The notes: a model not told the origin generated them from the letters alone. A DNA stretch of 64,000 nt from Variovorax sp. SG517 (GCF_013376045.1 NZ_JABMJG010000001.1:186001-250000), one strand, 5' to 3'. Counted from the stretch's first letter, positions 16,110 through 25,170 are shown. Translations and numbers: made by a program.

Positions 16110-17603
16110 ATGAGCACAGTCGTCAGCCAGGCCCCCACGGGGGCGAGCGAAGCCGGCATTGCGCCGCACGCAGAATCGAACGCAGTCATCAAGCCGGGCT
16201 ACCACCCGCGGCTGACCAACGAAGACCTCGCTCCGCTGAAGAAGCAGACCTGGGGGCAATACAACATCTTCGCGTTCTGGATGTCCGACGTGCACAGCGT
16301 TGGCGGCTACATCACCGCGGGCAGCCTCTTCGCGCTGGGCCTTTCGAGCTGGCAGGTGCTGGTGTCGCTGCTGGTGGGCATCGTGATCGTGCAGATCTTC
16401 TGCAACCTCGTGGCCAAGCCCAGCCAGGTGACGGGCGTGCCCTACCCCGTGGTGTGCCGCGCGCCCTTCGGCGTGCTGGGCGCGAACATCCCGGCCATCA
16501 TCCGCGGGCTGATCGCGGTGGCCTGGTACGGCGTGCAGACCTACCTCGCCTCGGCGGCCTTCATGGTGCTGGCGCTGCACATGGCGCCGGGTCTGGCGCC
16601 GTATGCCGAGGTCACGAAGTACGGCTTCGCGGGCCTCTCCGCCCTGGGCTGGGTCGCGTTCATGGTCATGTGGGTGCTGCAGGCCTTCGTGTTCTGGCAC
16701 GGCATGGACGCGATCCGCAAGTTCATCGACTGGGCCGGCCCCGCCGTGTACGTGGTCATGGCCATCCTGTGCGGCTGGCTGGTGTGGAAGGCCGGCTGGA
16801 GCAGGATCGACCTGAACCTGGGCGGCATCAAGTTCCAGGGCTGGGACGCGCTGCCCGTGATGCTCTCGGCCATTGCGCTGGTGGTGAGCTACTTCAGCGG
16901 CCCAATGCTCAATTTCGGCGACTTCTCGCGCTACGGCAAGAGCTTCGAAGCGGTGAAGAAGGGCAACTTCTGGGGCCTGCCGGTCAACTTCGTGTTCTTC
17001 TCGCTGCTGACGGTCATCACCACCGCCGCCACGCTGCCGGTGTTCGGCGAGCTCATCACAGACCCTGTGCACACCGTGGGCAAGATCGACAGCACCACCG
17101 CAGTCGTGCTGGGCGCGCTGACCTTCATGATCGCCACCATCGGCATCAACATCGTCGCGAACTTCGTCTCGCCCGCGTTCGACTTCTCCAACGTGGCGCC
17201 GCAGCACATCAGCTGGCGCACGGGCGGCATGATCGCCGCGGTGGGCTCGGTGTTCCTCACGCCGTGGAACCTCTACAACAGCCCCGAAGTCATTCACTAC
17301 ACGCTCGACGTGCTGGGTTCCTTCATCGGCCCGCTGTTCGGCATCCTCATTGCCGACTACTACATCGTGCGCAAGCAGCGCATCGACGTGGACGCGCTCT
17401 ACAGCATGAGCCCCAAGGGCGAGTACTGGTACAGCGGCGGCTACAACCCGAAGGCGATCCAGGCGCTGGTGCCGGCGGCCATCGTGCCCATTCTTTGCGT
17501 GATGGTGCCGACGCTGCGCGGCGCCGCCAACTACGCGTGGTTCATCGGCATGGGCCTGGGCTTCATCATCTATGCCGTGCTGAACCGCAGCGACAAGACT
17601 TGA
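16110..17603 (+). CDS. NCS1 family nucleobase/allantoin:cation symporter
   Basis: The 497-residue protein has about twelve membrane helices. It carries the NCS1 hallmarks: an N-terminal KQTWGQYNIFAFWMSDVHS segment (first helix, substrate and sodium site), VTGVPYPVVCRAPFGVLGAN, and VAWYGVQTYLAS. Family members import uracil, allantoin, hydantoins or cytosine. An allantoin, urate-derived or hydantoin substrate is most likely here, because the racemase follows 42 bases later and a TGTATACA operator stands in front. ATG 16110 follows AAGAGGTAAGACC, a good ribosome-binding site. It is the first gene of an operon that probably runs to 19697. Confidence 0.9.
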   Translation: MSTVVSQAPTGASEAGIAPHAESNAVIKPGYHPRLTNEDLAPLKKQTWGQYNIFAFWMSDVHSVGGYITAGSLFALGLSSWQVLVSLLVGIVIVQIFCNLVAKPSQVTGVPYPVVCRAPFGVLGANIPAIIRGLIAVAWYGVQTYLASAAFMVLALHMAPGLAPYAEVTKYGFAGLSALGWVAFMVMWVLQAFVFWHGMDAIRKFIDWAGPAVYVVMAILCGWLVWKAGWSRIDLNLGGIKFQGWDALPVMLSAIALVVSYFSGPMLNFGDFSRYGKSFEAVKKGNFWGLPVNFVFFSLLTVITTAATLPVFGELITDPVHTVGKIDSTTAVVLGALTFMIATIGINIVANFVSPAFDFSNVAPQHISWRTGGMIAAVGSVFLTPWNLYNSPEVIHYTLDVLGSFIGPLFGILIADYYIVRKQRIDVDALYSMSPKGEYWYSGGYNPKAIQALVPAAIVPILCVMVPTLRGAANYAWFIGMGLGFIIYAVLNRSDKT

Positions 17604-17645
17604 ATCATCGGTTAGTCAGATAGACAGAAAGAAAGGGACCGCGCC

Positions 17646-18383
17646 GTGCGCATCAAGATCATCAATCCGAACACCACCTGGAGCATGACCGAGAAGATCG
17701 GCGCCTGCGCCCGCGCGGTGGCGCAGGCCGGCACCGAGATCGTCGCAGTGAGCCCGGCCATGGGGCCGGTGTCCATCGAGAGCCACTACGACGAGGCGCT
17801 GGCCGTGCCGGGTCTGCTGCAGGAGATCGCCGCGGGCGAACGCGACGGCATCGACGGCTACGTGATCGCCTGCTTCGGCGACCCTGGCCTGAAGGCTGCG
17901 CGCGAACTGGCACGCGGCCCCGTGGTGGGCATCGCCGAGGCGGCCATGCACCTGGCCAGCATGATCGGCAGCCGCTTCAGCGTGGTGACCACGCTGGGCC
18001 GCACCATCGGGCAGGCCTGGCACCTGGCCGAGATCTACGGCATGGAACGCTTCTGCGCCAACGTGCGCGCCTGCGAGTTGCCAGTGCTCGAACTGGAGGA
18101 GCCCGGCTCGGGAGCCCGGGAGCGCATCGTAGAGGAGTGCCGCCGCGCGCTCGAAGAAGACGGCACCGACTGCATCGTGCTCGGCTGCGCCGGCATGACC
18201 GACCTGTGCGAGCACATCGAGGGCGTGCTGGGCGTACCGGTGATCGATGGCGTGGCCGCGGGCACCAAGCTCATCGAGTCGCTGGTGACGCTGAAGCTGC
18301 GCACCAGCAAGCGCGGCGAGCTCGCAAAGCCCCTGCCAAAGCCCATCATTGGCGCACTCGAAGGCTTTACCCTCGCGCGGTAA
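17646..18383 (+). CDS. Allantoin/hydantoin racemase (Asp/Glu racemase superfamily)
   Basis: The 245-residue protein opens with IKIINPNTT, the signature of hydantoin and allantoin racemases (HyuE/HpxA group), and has the two catalytic cysteines in ACFGDPG (Cys76) and LGCAGM (Cys181). These enzymes interconvert R and S forms of allantoin or 5-substituted hydantoins, so that both can be used by a stereospecific hydrolase. With uraH, puuE and uraD-allC in the same window, allantoin is the favoured substrate. The start is a GTG at 17646 after AAAGGGACC; no nearby ATG would keep the conserved N-terminus. The second GntR gene follows after 14 bases. Confidence 0.88.
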   Translation: MRIKIINPNTTWSMTEKIGACARAVAQAGTEIVAVSPAMGPVSIESHYDEALAVPGLLQEIAAGERDGIDGYVIACFGDPGLKAARELARGPVVGIAEAAMHLASMIGSRFSVVTTLGRTIGQAWHLAEIYGMERFCANVRACELPVLELEEPGSGARERIVEECRRALEEDGTDCIVLGCAGMTDLCEHIEGVLGVPVIDGVAAGTKLIESLVTLKLRTSKRGELAKPLPKPIIGALEGFTLAR

Positions 18384-18397
18384 GCCACAATCTGCGC

Positions 18398-19156
18398 ATG
18401 CCCCGCGCCAGTTCCAGATCTTCCGCCTCCCCTGCCGCCGCCGCCGCTCCCGAAGAGAGCGGCGCGGCCGCAGCCGACAAGAACAGCTCCATCGAAAGCA
18501 TCGCCAACGACATCGCCACCGCAATCGTCGAGAAGCGCCTGCCGCCCGGCACCTGGCTGCGCGAGGAAGCGCTGGGCCGCGTGTATTCGGTGAGCCGCAC
18601 CAAGGTGCGCGCGGCGCTGCTGATGCTGTCGAAGGACAAGCTCATCGAGATGATTCCCGACAAGGGCGCCTTCGTGAGCCAGCCCTCGGTGGAGGAAGCT
18701 CGCGAGGTGTTCGCGGTGCGCCGCATCCTCGAGAGCGAGGTGGTGCGCCTCTTCATCGCCGGCGCACGGCCGCGCGACTACCAGGCGCTGGAGCAGCACA
18801 TCAAGTTCGAACGCACCGCGCTGCGCCAGAGCACCACCATGGGCACGGTGCGCGAAAAGCTGCTGGGCGATTTCCACGTGACGCTGGCCGAGGCCACGGG
18901 CAACCGCACGCTGGCCGAACTGGTGCGCGAACTGGTAGCGCGCAGTTCGCTGATCGCGATGCTCTACCACTCCTCGAACGACCCGCACTGCTCGTCGGAC
19001 GAGCACGCCGAGTTCCTGCGCCTGTGCCGCAAGGGCGACGTCGAGGCCGCGGTGAAGAGCATGACCGAGCACCTGGAGCGCATCGAGGCCAGCCTCGAAC
19101 TCGGCACCGAAAAACCCGACCGGCAGCTCGACCTGGTCAAGGCGCTGCTGGCCTGA
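18398..19156 (+). CDS. GntR family transcriptional regulator (FCD type), second purine-cluster copy
   Basis: The 252-residue protein has a low-complexity Ser/Ala N-terminal tail of about 30 residues, then a winged helix (VYSVSRTKVRAALLML) and an FCD domain with GDFHVTLAEATGN and the late SSDEHAEF motif. It aligns along its length with the GntR protein at 635; REVFAVRRILE matches KQVFAVRRMLE there. The frame is open far upstream, but ATG 18398 is the first sensible start after the racemase stop. Its place inside the NCS1-racemase operon suggests it senses an allantoin-pathway compound. Either paralogue could bind the shared TGTATACA sites. Confidence 0.88.
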   Translation: MPRASSRSSASPAAAAAPEESGAAAADKNSSIESIANDIATAIVEKRLPPGTWLREEALGRVYSVSRTKVRAALLMLSKDKLIEMIPDKGAFVSQPSVEEAREVFAVRRILESEVVRLFIAGARPRDYQALEQHIKFERTALRQSTTMGTVREKLLGDFHVTLAEATGNRTLAELVRELVARSSLIAMLYHSSNDPHCSSDEHAEFLRLCRKGDVEAAVKSMTEHLERIEASLELGTEKPDRQLDLVKALLA

Positions 19157-19157
19157 C

Positions 19158-19697
19158 ATGCGCAGGAACCTCGGCCTCGCGCTGCGCCAGATGCGGCTGC
19201 TGCGCGGCATCAAGCAGGCGCATTTCGCGCAGCTGATGGGCGTGAACCAGGCGACCGTCTCGCGCTGGGAGCGCGGACAGCTGGCACTTTCCCCGGCGCA
19301 GCAGGCCGTGGCGCACCGGCTGCTCGCGGCAGCGTGCGACTCGACGCAGGACGCCGCGCTGAAGCGGCTGATCGAGTCGTCCATGCGCAAGGTGCACCTG
19401 GTCTGCGACCGAACGCACCGGCTGCTGGCCGCGTCGCCCTCGCGCCAGTCCGAATGGCGCGCCGACGCCAGCGAATTCATCGGCCGCTCGCTGATCGGCT
19501 ATGCCTCTCAGGAGATCCTCGAAGCCGAGGCCACGCTCGACGGGCTGGGCTGGCACGCGGGCGAGCTGTCGTCGCTGGAGATCGCCACCGGGCCGAACAC
19601 CGACCGCGTCGTCCCGATCCTCCCCGGACGCGTGCTGTGGGAGCGCATCGCGCTGTCCGACGGGCGCGCGGGGCGCATCGTCACCACCGTCGCCTGA
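19158..19697 (+). CDS. Small Xre-type HTH protein with a C-terminal domain of unknown function
   Basis: The 179-residue protein starts one base after the GntR stop, so it belongs to the same transcript. Residues about 5-60 are a Cro/CI-like helix-turn-helix (GIKQAHFAQLMGVNQATVSRWERG). Residues about 75-179 recall a small sensory PAS-like fold (VHLVCDRTHRLLAAS then a C-terminal GRVLWERIALSDGRAG). I do not recognise a named family for that part. A role as an accessory regulator of the transport/racemase operon is inferred from position only. Confidence 0.75.
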   Translation: MRRNLGLALRQMRLLRGIKQAHFAQLMGVNQATVSRWERGQLALSPAQQAVAHRLLAAACDSTQDAALKRLIESSMRKVHLVCDRTHRLLAASPSRQSEWRADASEFIGRSLIGYASQEILEAEATLDGLGWHAGELSSLEIATGPNTDRVVPILPGRVLWERIALSDGRAGRIVTTVA

Positions 19698-19749
19698 CCA
19701 TGCCGACGGCAGGGCGGCCGGTGCACCTGTCACATAAATACGGCATGCT

Positions 19750-19777
19750 GTAGCCCAAAAAGGCTACTCGCTTGTTT
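19750..19777 (+). terminator. Probable terminator after the HTH gene
   Basis: A perfect 6-bp stem GTAGCC/GGCTAC with a CAAAAA loop is followed within 7 bases by TTTTTCTT. It lies between the HTH gene and the c-di-GMP gene at 19818, so it may end the 16110-19697 operon. Confidence 0.45.
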
Positions 19778-19817
19778 TTCTTCCGCGCGAGAGCCGCCGA
19801 CGAACAACCTCCACAGC

Positions 19818-21584
19818 ATGCCCCGGCCCTCCCCGCCCAGCGCCCCGCCGCATCCTGCGATCGCTCCGTTCTTCCAGCCCATCGTGGACCTGCGCCAGGG
19901 AACGATCTTCGGTCACGAGGCCTTGATCCGCAGCGGCGCCGGCATCGCCCTCCCAGGCCCCGAGGCGCTGCTCGCGCAGGCAGCCGCCGAATCCCGGCTG
20001 ACCGGCTTCGAGCTGCACTGCGTGGAGGCGGTGTTCGCACATTGGGGCCGGCTGAACAAGCCGGGCCGGCTCTTCGTGAACATGAGCGCCGACACCCTGA
20101 TCGAGGCCATGGACGCCTCCGGCGGCACCTGCCGGCTCGAACGCATGCTGGCGGACCACGGCATCGCGGTGCGCGACGTGACGGTCGAACTCACCGAGCA
20201 ACGCGCCGCTGCCGATGCCGGGGCATTGCAGGAGGCGGTCAAGGCGCTGCATGCGCTGGGCGCGCGCATCGCGCTCGATGACTTCGGCGAAGGCCACTCC
20301 AACCTGCGGCGCTGGAAGGAACTCCAGCCCGACTTCGTGAAGATAGACAAGCTGCTGACCCAGGGCATCTGCGACTCCCCGCAGAGCGTGGCAATGGTGC
20401 GTGCCATCGTCGGCCTGGGCATTGCGATGGGCACCGAGCTCATCGCCGAGGGCGTGGAAAACACCCAGGACCTGCGCGTGCTGCGCGACCTCGGCATCGC
20501 CCAGGGCCAGGGCTTCCTGTTCGGCCCGCCGGCGCCGCACCTGTTGGCGGCGCTGCCCGAGCCCGTGGCGGCCGCCATCTCGGACAGCCGCATCGCGGTG
20601 ATGCCGCATGCATCGCAAACCTCGCAGCCCAACGTGCTGCGCAGCCTGTCGATCATCCAGGCGCCAGCACTCCACCCGCTGACGCCGGTCGACGAGGTCG
20701 CGGCTGCTTTCCAGAAGCACCCCCAGCTGCATGCGTTGGCCGTGGTCGAAGGCGCAACGCCGGTCGCGCTGATCAACCGGCAGTCGTTCATGAACGACTA
20801 CGCGCGGCTGTATTTCCGCGAGGTGCACGGCCGGCGCCCGTGCCTGGCCTATGGCAGCAGCACGCCCTTGATCGTGGAGCGCGAGGAGAACGTCGAGAGC
20901 CTGCTCGGCATCCTGATGTCGGAAGACCAGCGCTACCTGAACGAAGGCTTCATCGTGACCGAGAAGAAGCGCTATGCGGGCCTGGGCACCGGCGACCAGC
21001 TCGTGCGCGCGGTCACCGAGGCGCGCATCGAGGCGGCGCGGCACGCCAATCCGCTGACCTCGCTGCCGGGCAATATCCCCATCAACATCCACATCGAACG
21101 GCTGCTCGACAGCGGTGCCGAGTTCGCGGCCTGCTATGCCGACCTGAACAGCTTCAAGGTGTTCAACGACCATTACGGCTACTGGCGCGGCGACGAGATG
21201 ATCCTGCTGCTCTCGCGGCTCGCGGCGCAGCATGCGGACGCGCATCGCGACTTCGTCGGCCACATCGGCGGCGACGACTTCCTGATGCTGTTCCAGAGCC
21301 CCGACTGGCACCAGCGCTGCGCACGGCTGATCGAGGCCTTCAACCGGCAGGCACCCGGCCTCTACGACGAAGCCGACCGGCAGGCCGGCGGCATCGAAGG
21401 CGAGGACCGGCACGGCGTGGTCCGCTTCACGCCTTTCGCCACGCTGGCCATCGGCGCGGTGCGCATCCCGCCGGGCATGTTCAGGCACGCAGAAGACGTG
21501 GCCAGCGAGGCCGCCATCGCGAAGCACGACGCCAAGCAGGCAGCCTCCGGCCTCACGGTGCGCGAGGCAAGACCCCGCGCTTGA
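19818..21584 (+). CDS. EAL-CBS-GGDEF cyclic-di-GMP phosphodiesterase, cytoplasmic
   Basis: The 588-residue protein has no membrane segment and the order EAL (about residues 12-250), a CBS-pair-like region (about 270-400) and GGDEF (about 410-585). The EAL catalytic set is present: HEALIR (34-36), ELTEQ, DDFGEG, VKIDK and AEGVEN. The second domain carries GGDDF (484-488) in place of GGDEF, preceded by ADLNSFKVFND, so cyclase activity is uncertain while phosphodiesterase activity is likely. CBS pairs usually sense adenine nucleotides, a plausible energy input. It sits between two purine-uptake operons, but I see nothing that links it to them. Confidence 0.88.
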   Translation: MPRPSPPSAPPHPAIAPFFQPIVDLRQGTIFGHEALIRSGAGIALPGPEALLAQAAAESRLTGFELHCVEAVFAHWGRLNKPGRLFVNMSADTLIEAMDASGGTCRLERMLADHGIAVRDVTVELTEQRAAADAGALQEAVKALHALGARIALDDFGEGHSNLRRWKELQPDFVKIDKLLTQGICDSPQSVAMVRAIVGLGIAMGTELIAEGVENTQDLRVLRDLGIAQGQGFLFGPPAPHLLAALPEPVAAAISDSRIAVMPHASQTSQPNVLRSLSIIQAPALHPLTPVDEVAAAFQKHPQLHALAVVEGATPVALINRQSFMNDYARLYFREVHGRRPCLAYGSSTPLIVEREENVESLLGILMSEDQRYLNEGFIVTEKKRYAGLGTGDQLVRAVTEARIEAARHANPLTSLPGNIPINIHIERLLDSGAEFAACYADLNSFKVFNDHYGYWRGDEMILLLSRLAAQHADAHRDFVGHIGGDDFLMLFQSPDWHQRCARLIEAFNRQAPGLYDEADRQAGGIEGEDRHGVVRFTPFATLAIGAVRIPPGMFRHAEDVASEAAIAKHDAKQAASGLTVREARPRA

Positions 21585-21588
21585 GAAT

Positions 21589-21607
21589 CACGCATAACTT
21601 ATGCGTG
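21589..21607. promoter_or_regulatory. Perfect 19-bp inverted repeat before the SDR gene
   Basis: CACGCATAA and TTATGCGTG flank a single C, giving 9-bp perfect arms. The site lies 34 bases before the SDR start and 4 bases after the preceding stop, in the only AT-rich patch available for a promoter. This is what an operator for a dimeric repressor looks like; the protein is not identified. Confidence 0.55.
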
Positions 21608-21641
21608 GACGGTCCAGGCGCCCGGCGATAGTCTCGCGGCC

Positions 21642-22628
21642 ATGACCATCCTGATCACCGGCAGCGCCGGACACCTGGGCGAGGCACTGATGCGCAAACT
21701 GCGCGCCACCTCACAGGACGCGCGCGGCATCGACATCACACCTTCCGCCTTCACCGACCGCACCGGCACCATCACCGACCGCGCCTTCGTGCGCGACTGC
21801 ATGAAGGGGGTGCGCACCGTCATCCATGCGGCCACGCTGCACAAGCCGCACGTGGCGACGCACAGCCTGCAGGCGTTCGTCGACACCAACATCACGGGCA
21901 CGCTGGTGCTGCTGGAGGAGGCGGTTGCCGCGGGTGTCGAGTCGTTCGTGTTCACGAGCACCACAAGCACCTTCGGCTCCGCGCTCACGCCCGCCGAGGG
22001 CGTGCCGGCCGCATGGATCACCGAAGACGTGGTGCCCGTTCCCAAGAACATCTACGGCGTGACGAAGACCTCGGCCGAGAGCCTGTGCGAGCTGTTCCAC
22101 CGCAGGCAGGGCCTGCCCGTGGTGGTGCTGAAGACTTCGCGCTTCTTTCCCGAGGAGGACGACGACGCGGCGGCGCGCAGCCTGCATTCGCTGGACAACG
22201 CACAGGCCAACGAGCTGCTGCATCGCCGGGCCGACATCGAGGACGTGGTGCAGGCGCATCTTCTCGCCGCCCGTCGCGCGCCGGCCGTCGGCTTCGGCCG
22301 CTACATCGTCTCGGCCACCACGCCCTTCACCCGCGAAGACCTGACGATGCTGCGCGAGGACGCAGCCGCCGTGCTGCAGCGCCTCTTTCCCGAAGCGGAG
22401 GCGCTCTATGCGGCCAGGGGATGGGCGCTGCCCCGGCGGCTCGACCGCGTCTATGTGAACGAGCTGGCGCGGCGCGAGCTCGGATGGAAGCCACAGCATG
22501 ACTTCGCGCACGTGCTGCGCTGCCTGCGCGAATGCCGCGACTTCCGCAGCCAGCTCGCGCGCGACGTGGGCAGCAAGGGCTACCACGCGCAAACCTTCGA
22601 TCAAGGCCCCTATCCAGTCGTTATGTAG
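21642..22628 (+). CDS. NAD-dependent epimerase/dehydratase (extended SDR)
   Basis: The 328-residue protein has the SDR cofactor motif TGSAGHLG at the N-terminus, AATLHKPH after the fourth strand, a STTSTFGSA segment for the catalytic Ser/Thr, and the YGVTK active-site pair (Tyr-x-x-x-Lys). That places it among extended SDRs acting on nucleotide sugars or similar compounds. The substrate cannot be named from sequence. It stands alone, with its own palindromic operator candidate at 21589-21607, between the c-di-GMP gene and the NCS2 permease. Confidence 0.85.
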   Translation: MTILITGSAGHLGEALMRKLRATSQDARGIDITPSAFTDRTGTITDRAFVRDCMKGVRTVIHAATLHKPHVATHSLQAFVDTNITGTLVLLEEAVAAGVESFVFTSTTSTFGSALTPAEGVPAAWITEDVVPVPKNIYGVTKTSAESLCELFHRRQGLPVVVLKTSRFFPEEDDDAAARSLHSLDNAQANELLHRRADIEDVVQAHLLAARRAPAVGFGRYIVSATTPFTREDLTMLREDAAAVLQRLFPEAEALYAARGWALPRRLDRVYVNELARRELGWKPQHDFAHVLRCLRECRDFRSQLARDVGSKGYHAQTFDQGPYPVVM

Positions 22629-22676
22629 GCCCTGCACCGGATTCGGGTTTTCCTGAGTCCGGATTGTTGCATAAGT

Positions 22677-22684
22677 TGTATACA
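22677..22684. promoter_or_regulatory. Palindromic operator TGTATACA before the NCS2 permease
   Basis: This is the third TGTATACA of the window, 92 bases before the NCS2 permease start and followed 8 bases later by a GTACAC half-site. It matches the sites before uraH/gntR and before the NCS1 permease, so I place the NCS2 gene in the same regulon. Confidence 0.6.
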
Positions 22685-22776
22685 GTTTGGCGTACACAAT
22701 GAGGTGTGCGCATGCCCAGCCGTGTCGCCCGCCTCTCCTCGATCAATCCCTCTCTCGCCGCAGCAGGAGACACACG

Positions 22777-24267
22777 ATGACGGCCGACAGCACCCCCTCC
22801 ACAGTCCATCCCGTGGACCAGCGGCTTCCCACCGGCAAGCTCGCGGCCCTCGGCCTTCAGCACGTGCTGGTGATGTATGCGGGCGCCGTCGCGGTGCCGC
22901 TGATCGTGGGGCGTGCGCTCAAGCTCAGCCCCGACGAGGTCGCGCTGCTGATCTCGGCCGACCTGTTCTGCTGCGGCATCGCCACGCTGATCCAGGCGCT
23001 GGGCGCCACGCAGTTCTTCGGCATCAAGCTGCCGGTGATGATGGGCGTGACCTTCGCCTCCGTTGCGCCGATGGTCGCCATCGCCAACGCAAACCCCGGC
23101 CAGAACGGCGCACAGCTTCTCTTCGGCGCCATCATCGGCGCGGGCGTGGTATCGATACTGATCGCGCCGCTGGTCAGCCGCATGCTGCGCTTCTTTCCGC
23201 CGGTGGTCACCGGCACCATCATCGCGGTCATCGGCATCAGCCTGATGCGCGTGGGCATCAACTGGATCTTCGGCAACCCCGTGGGCCCGACCGCTCCGGC
23301 GCTGGTCGATCCGGTCTATGCGAAGTGGCTCGCGGAAGTGACCTCGCCGGGCAGCTCCATTCCCGCCGTGCCCAAGGGCTTCGCGATCATGCCGACGGTG
23401 CCCAATCCCAAGTACGCGGACCTCTCCGGCTTCGGCGTTGCGGCCCTGGTGCTGGTGTCGATCCTGCTGATCGTGAAGTACGCCAAGGGCTTCGTCGCCA
23501 ACATCTCGGTGCTGCTGGGCATCGTGATCGGCGCTGTCGTCGCCTCGGTCACCGGGCTCATGACTTACGAGAAGGTGGGCAAGGCCGCCTGGGTAGACAT
23601 CGTGCTGCCCTTCCACTTCGGCATGCCGCAGTTCGACCCCATCCTGATCCTCACGATGACGCTCATCATGATCGTGGTGATGATCGAATCCACCGGCATG
23701 TTCCTCGCGCTCGGTGAAATGACCGACCGCAGGATCAGCCAGAAGGACCTGGCGCGCGGCCTGCGCACCGACGGCCTGGGCACGCTGATCGGCGGCATCT
23801 TCAACACCTTCCCGTACACCAGCTTCTCGCAGAACGTGGGCCTGGTGGCCGTCACGGGCATCAAGAGCCGCTACGTGTGCGTGGCCGGCGGCATCATCCT
23901 GATCGTGCTGGGCCTGCTGCCGAAGATGGCGGCGCTGGTCGAATCGCTGCCCACGGTGGTGCTCGGCGGTGCTGGCCTCGTGATGTTCGGCATGGTGGCC
24001 GCCACGGGCATCCGCATCCTCTCGGGCGTGGACTTCAAGAACAACCGGCACAACGCGATGATCGTGGCGGTGTCGATCGGCATCGGCATGATTCCGCTGA
24101 TCGCTCCCAACTTCAAGCAATGGATGCCGCACGCCATCCACTCGCTGATCGAGTCGGGCATCCTGCTGGCGTCGATTGCGGCAGTGCTGCTGAACCTGTT
24201 CCTCAACGGCGCGAAGCAGGACGATCAGGCGATCATCGCGGCTGCGAAGCACGCAGACGCGCACTGA
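22777..24267 (+). CDS. NCS2 family xanthine/urate-type permease
   Basis: The 496-residue membrane protein has about fourteen hydrophobic segments and the NCS2 landmarks: GLQHVLVMYAGAVAVPLIVG in the first helix, a central ESTGMFLALGEMT, and GLGTLIGGIFNTFPYTSFSQN in the substrate-binding gate. The last pattern, with the Asn-Thr-Phe-Pro core, is that of the nucleobase-ascorbate transporter branch that carries xanthine and urate, which fits the purine-degradation genes nearby. The ATG at 22777 follows GCAGGAGA; the frame extends to 22687 but the extra residues are unlike the family. The upstream TGTATACA suggests coregulation with uraH and the NCS1 permease. Confidence 0.9.
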   Translation: MTADSTPSTVHPVDQRLPTGKLAALGLQHVLVMYAGAVAVPLIVGRALKLSPDEVALLISADLFCCGIATLIQALGATQFFGIKLPVMMGVTFASVAPMVAIANANPGQNGAQLLFGAIIGAGVVSILIAPLVSRMLRFFPPVVTGTIIAVIGISLMRVGINWIFGNPVGPTAPALVDPVYAKWLAEVTSPGSSIPAVPKGFAIMPTVPNPKYADLSGFGVAALVLVSILLIVKYAKGFVANISVLLGIVIGAVVASVTGLMTYEKVGKAAWVDIVLPFHFGMPQFDPILILTMTLIMIVVMIESTGMFLALGEMTDRRISQKDLARGLRTDGLGTLIGGIFNTFPYTSFSQNVGLVAVTGIKSRYVCVAGGIILIVLGLLPKMAALVESLPTVVLGGAGLVMFGMVAATGIRILSGVDFKNNRHNAMIVAVSIGIGMIPLIAPNFKQWMPHAIHSLIESGILLASIAAVLLNLFLNGAKQDDQAIIAAAKHADAH

Positions 24268-24312
24268 TACGGCAGGAGAAAGGAGTGGAAGCGGGCTGCC
24301 GCTTCCCTGCGC

Positions 24313-25170
24313 TCAGATCATCGCCAGCGGCGTCTTCCGCCGCGGCGGCGGATGCAGGCGATCCAGTTCGGCCAGCGTTGCCGCATCGAGCCGCAGATCG
24401 GCAGCAGCCAGGTTCTCCTTCAGGTGCGCGCTGCGCACCGCCTTCGGGATTACGACCACGCCGGGCCGCGCGATCACGGCTGCCAATGCGAGCTGCGCGG
24501 CGGTCACGCCAAGCCTGGCGGCAAGTTCGGCCAACCCGTCGTCCTCCGCCAGCGCCCCCTGGTCGATGGGGCTGTAGGCCATCAGCGGCATGCCGCGCTC
24601 GCGCTGCCAGGGCAGCAGGCTGAACTCGGGTCCGCGTTCGCCGAGCGAAAGGTACACCTGGTTGGCCGCGCAGCCCGGGCCGTCGCCAGTCGCCTCCACC
24701 AGTTCTTCCATGTCGTCGGTGTCGAAGTTGCTCACGCCCCAGTGGGCGATGCGCCCGTCCGCCACCAGCGAATGCATCGCCGCCACCGTCTCGCGCAGCG
24801 GGTGGCTGCCGCGCCAGTGCAGCAGGTACAGATCGATGGCATCGAGCCCAAGCCGCTTCAGGCTGCGCTCGCAGGCGTCGCGCGTGCCGCGCCGGCTGGC
24901 GTTGTGCGGATAGACCTTGCTGACGATGAAGAGCTCCTCGCGCCGCACGTCGTTCGCGCGCAGCGCTTCGCCGATGGCCTGGCCGAGCACTGTCTCGGCA
25001 CCACCCTCGCCGTACATCTCGGCGGTGTCGATGAGCCGATAGCCCAGCGCGATGGCTTCGCGCACGGCCTTGACCTCGTCGGCGCGGCGCTTCGCGTCTT
25101 CGCCCATACGCCATGTGCCCAGGCCGAGTACCGGCATCTCGCCGCCGGTGGGGAGTGGAAGTGTTCGCAT
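24313..25170 (-). CDS. Aldo/keto reductase
   Basis: The 285-residue protein shows the AKR barrel signatures: GYRLIDTAEMYGEGG with the catalytic Asp and Tyr, the catalytic Lys in VSKVYP, the His in LLHWRG, and a C-terminal cofactor motif VVVIPKAVRSAHLKEN that binds NADPH. It should reduce a small aldehyde or ketone; the substrate is unknown. It lies 31 bases downstream of the sensor kinase gene on the same strand and is probably cotranscribed with it. It is convergent with the NCS2 permease. Confidence 0.88.
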   Translation of the reverse strand: MRTLPLPTGGEMPVLGLGTWRMGEDAKRRADEVKAVREAIALGYRLIDTAEMYGEGGAETVLGQAIGEALRANDVRREELFIVSKVYPHNASRRGTRDACERSLKRLGLDAIDLYLLHWRGSHPLRETVAAMHSLVADGRIAHWGVSNFDTDDMEELVEATGDGPGCAANQVYLSLGERGPEFSLLPWQRERGMPLMAYSPIDQGALAEDDGLAELAARLGVTAAQLALAAVIARPGVVVIPKAVRSAHLKENLAAADLRLDAATLAELDRLHPPPRRKTPLAMI

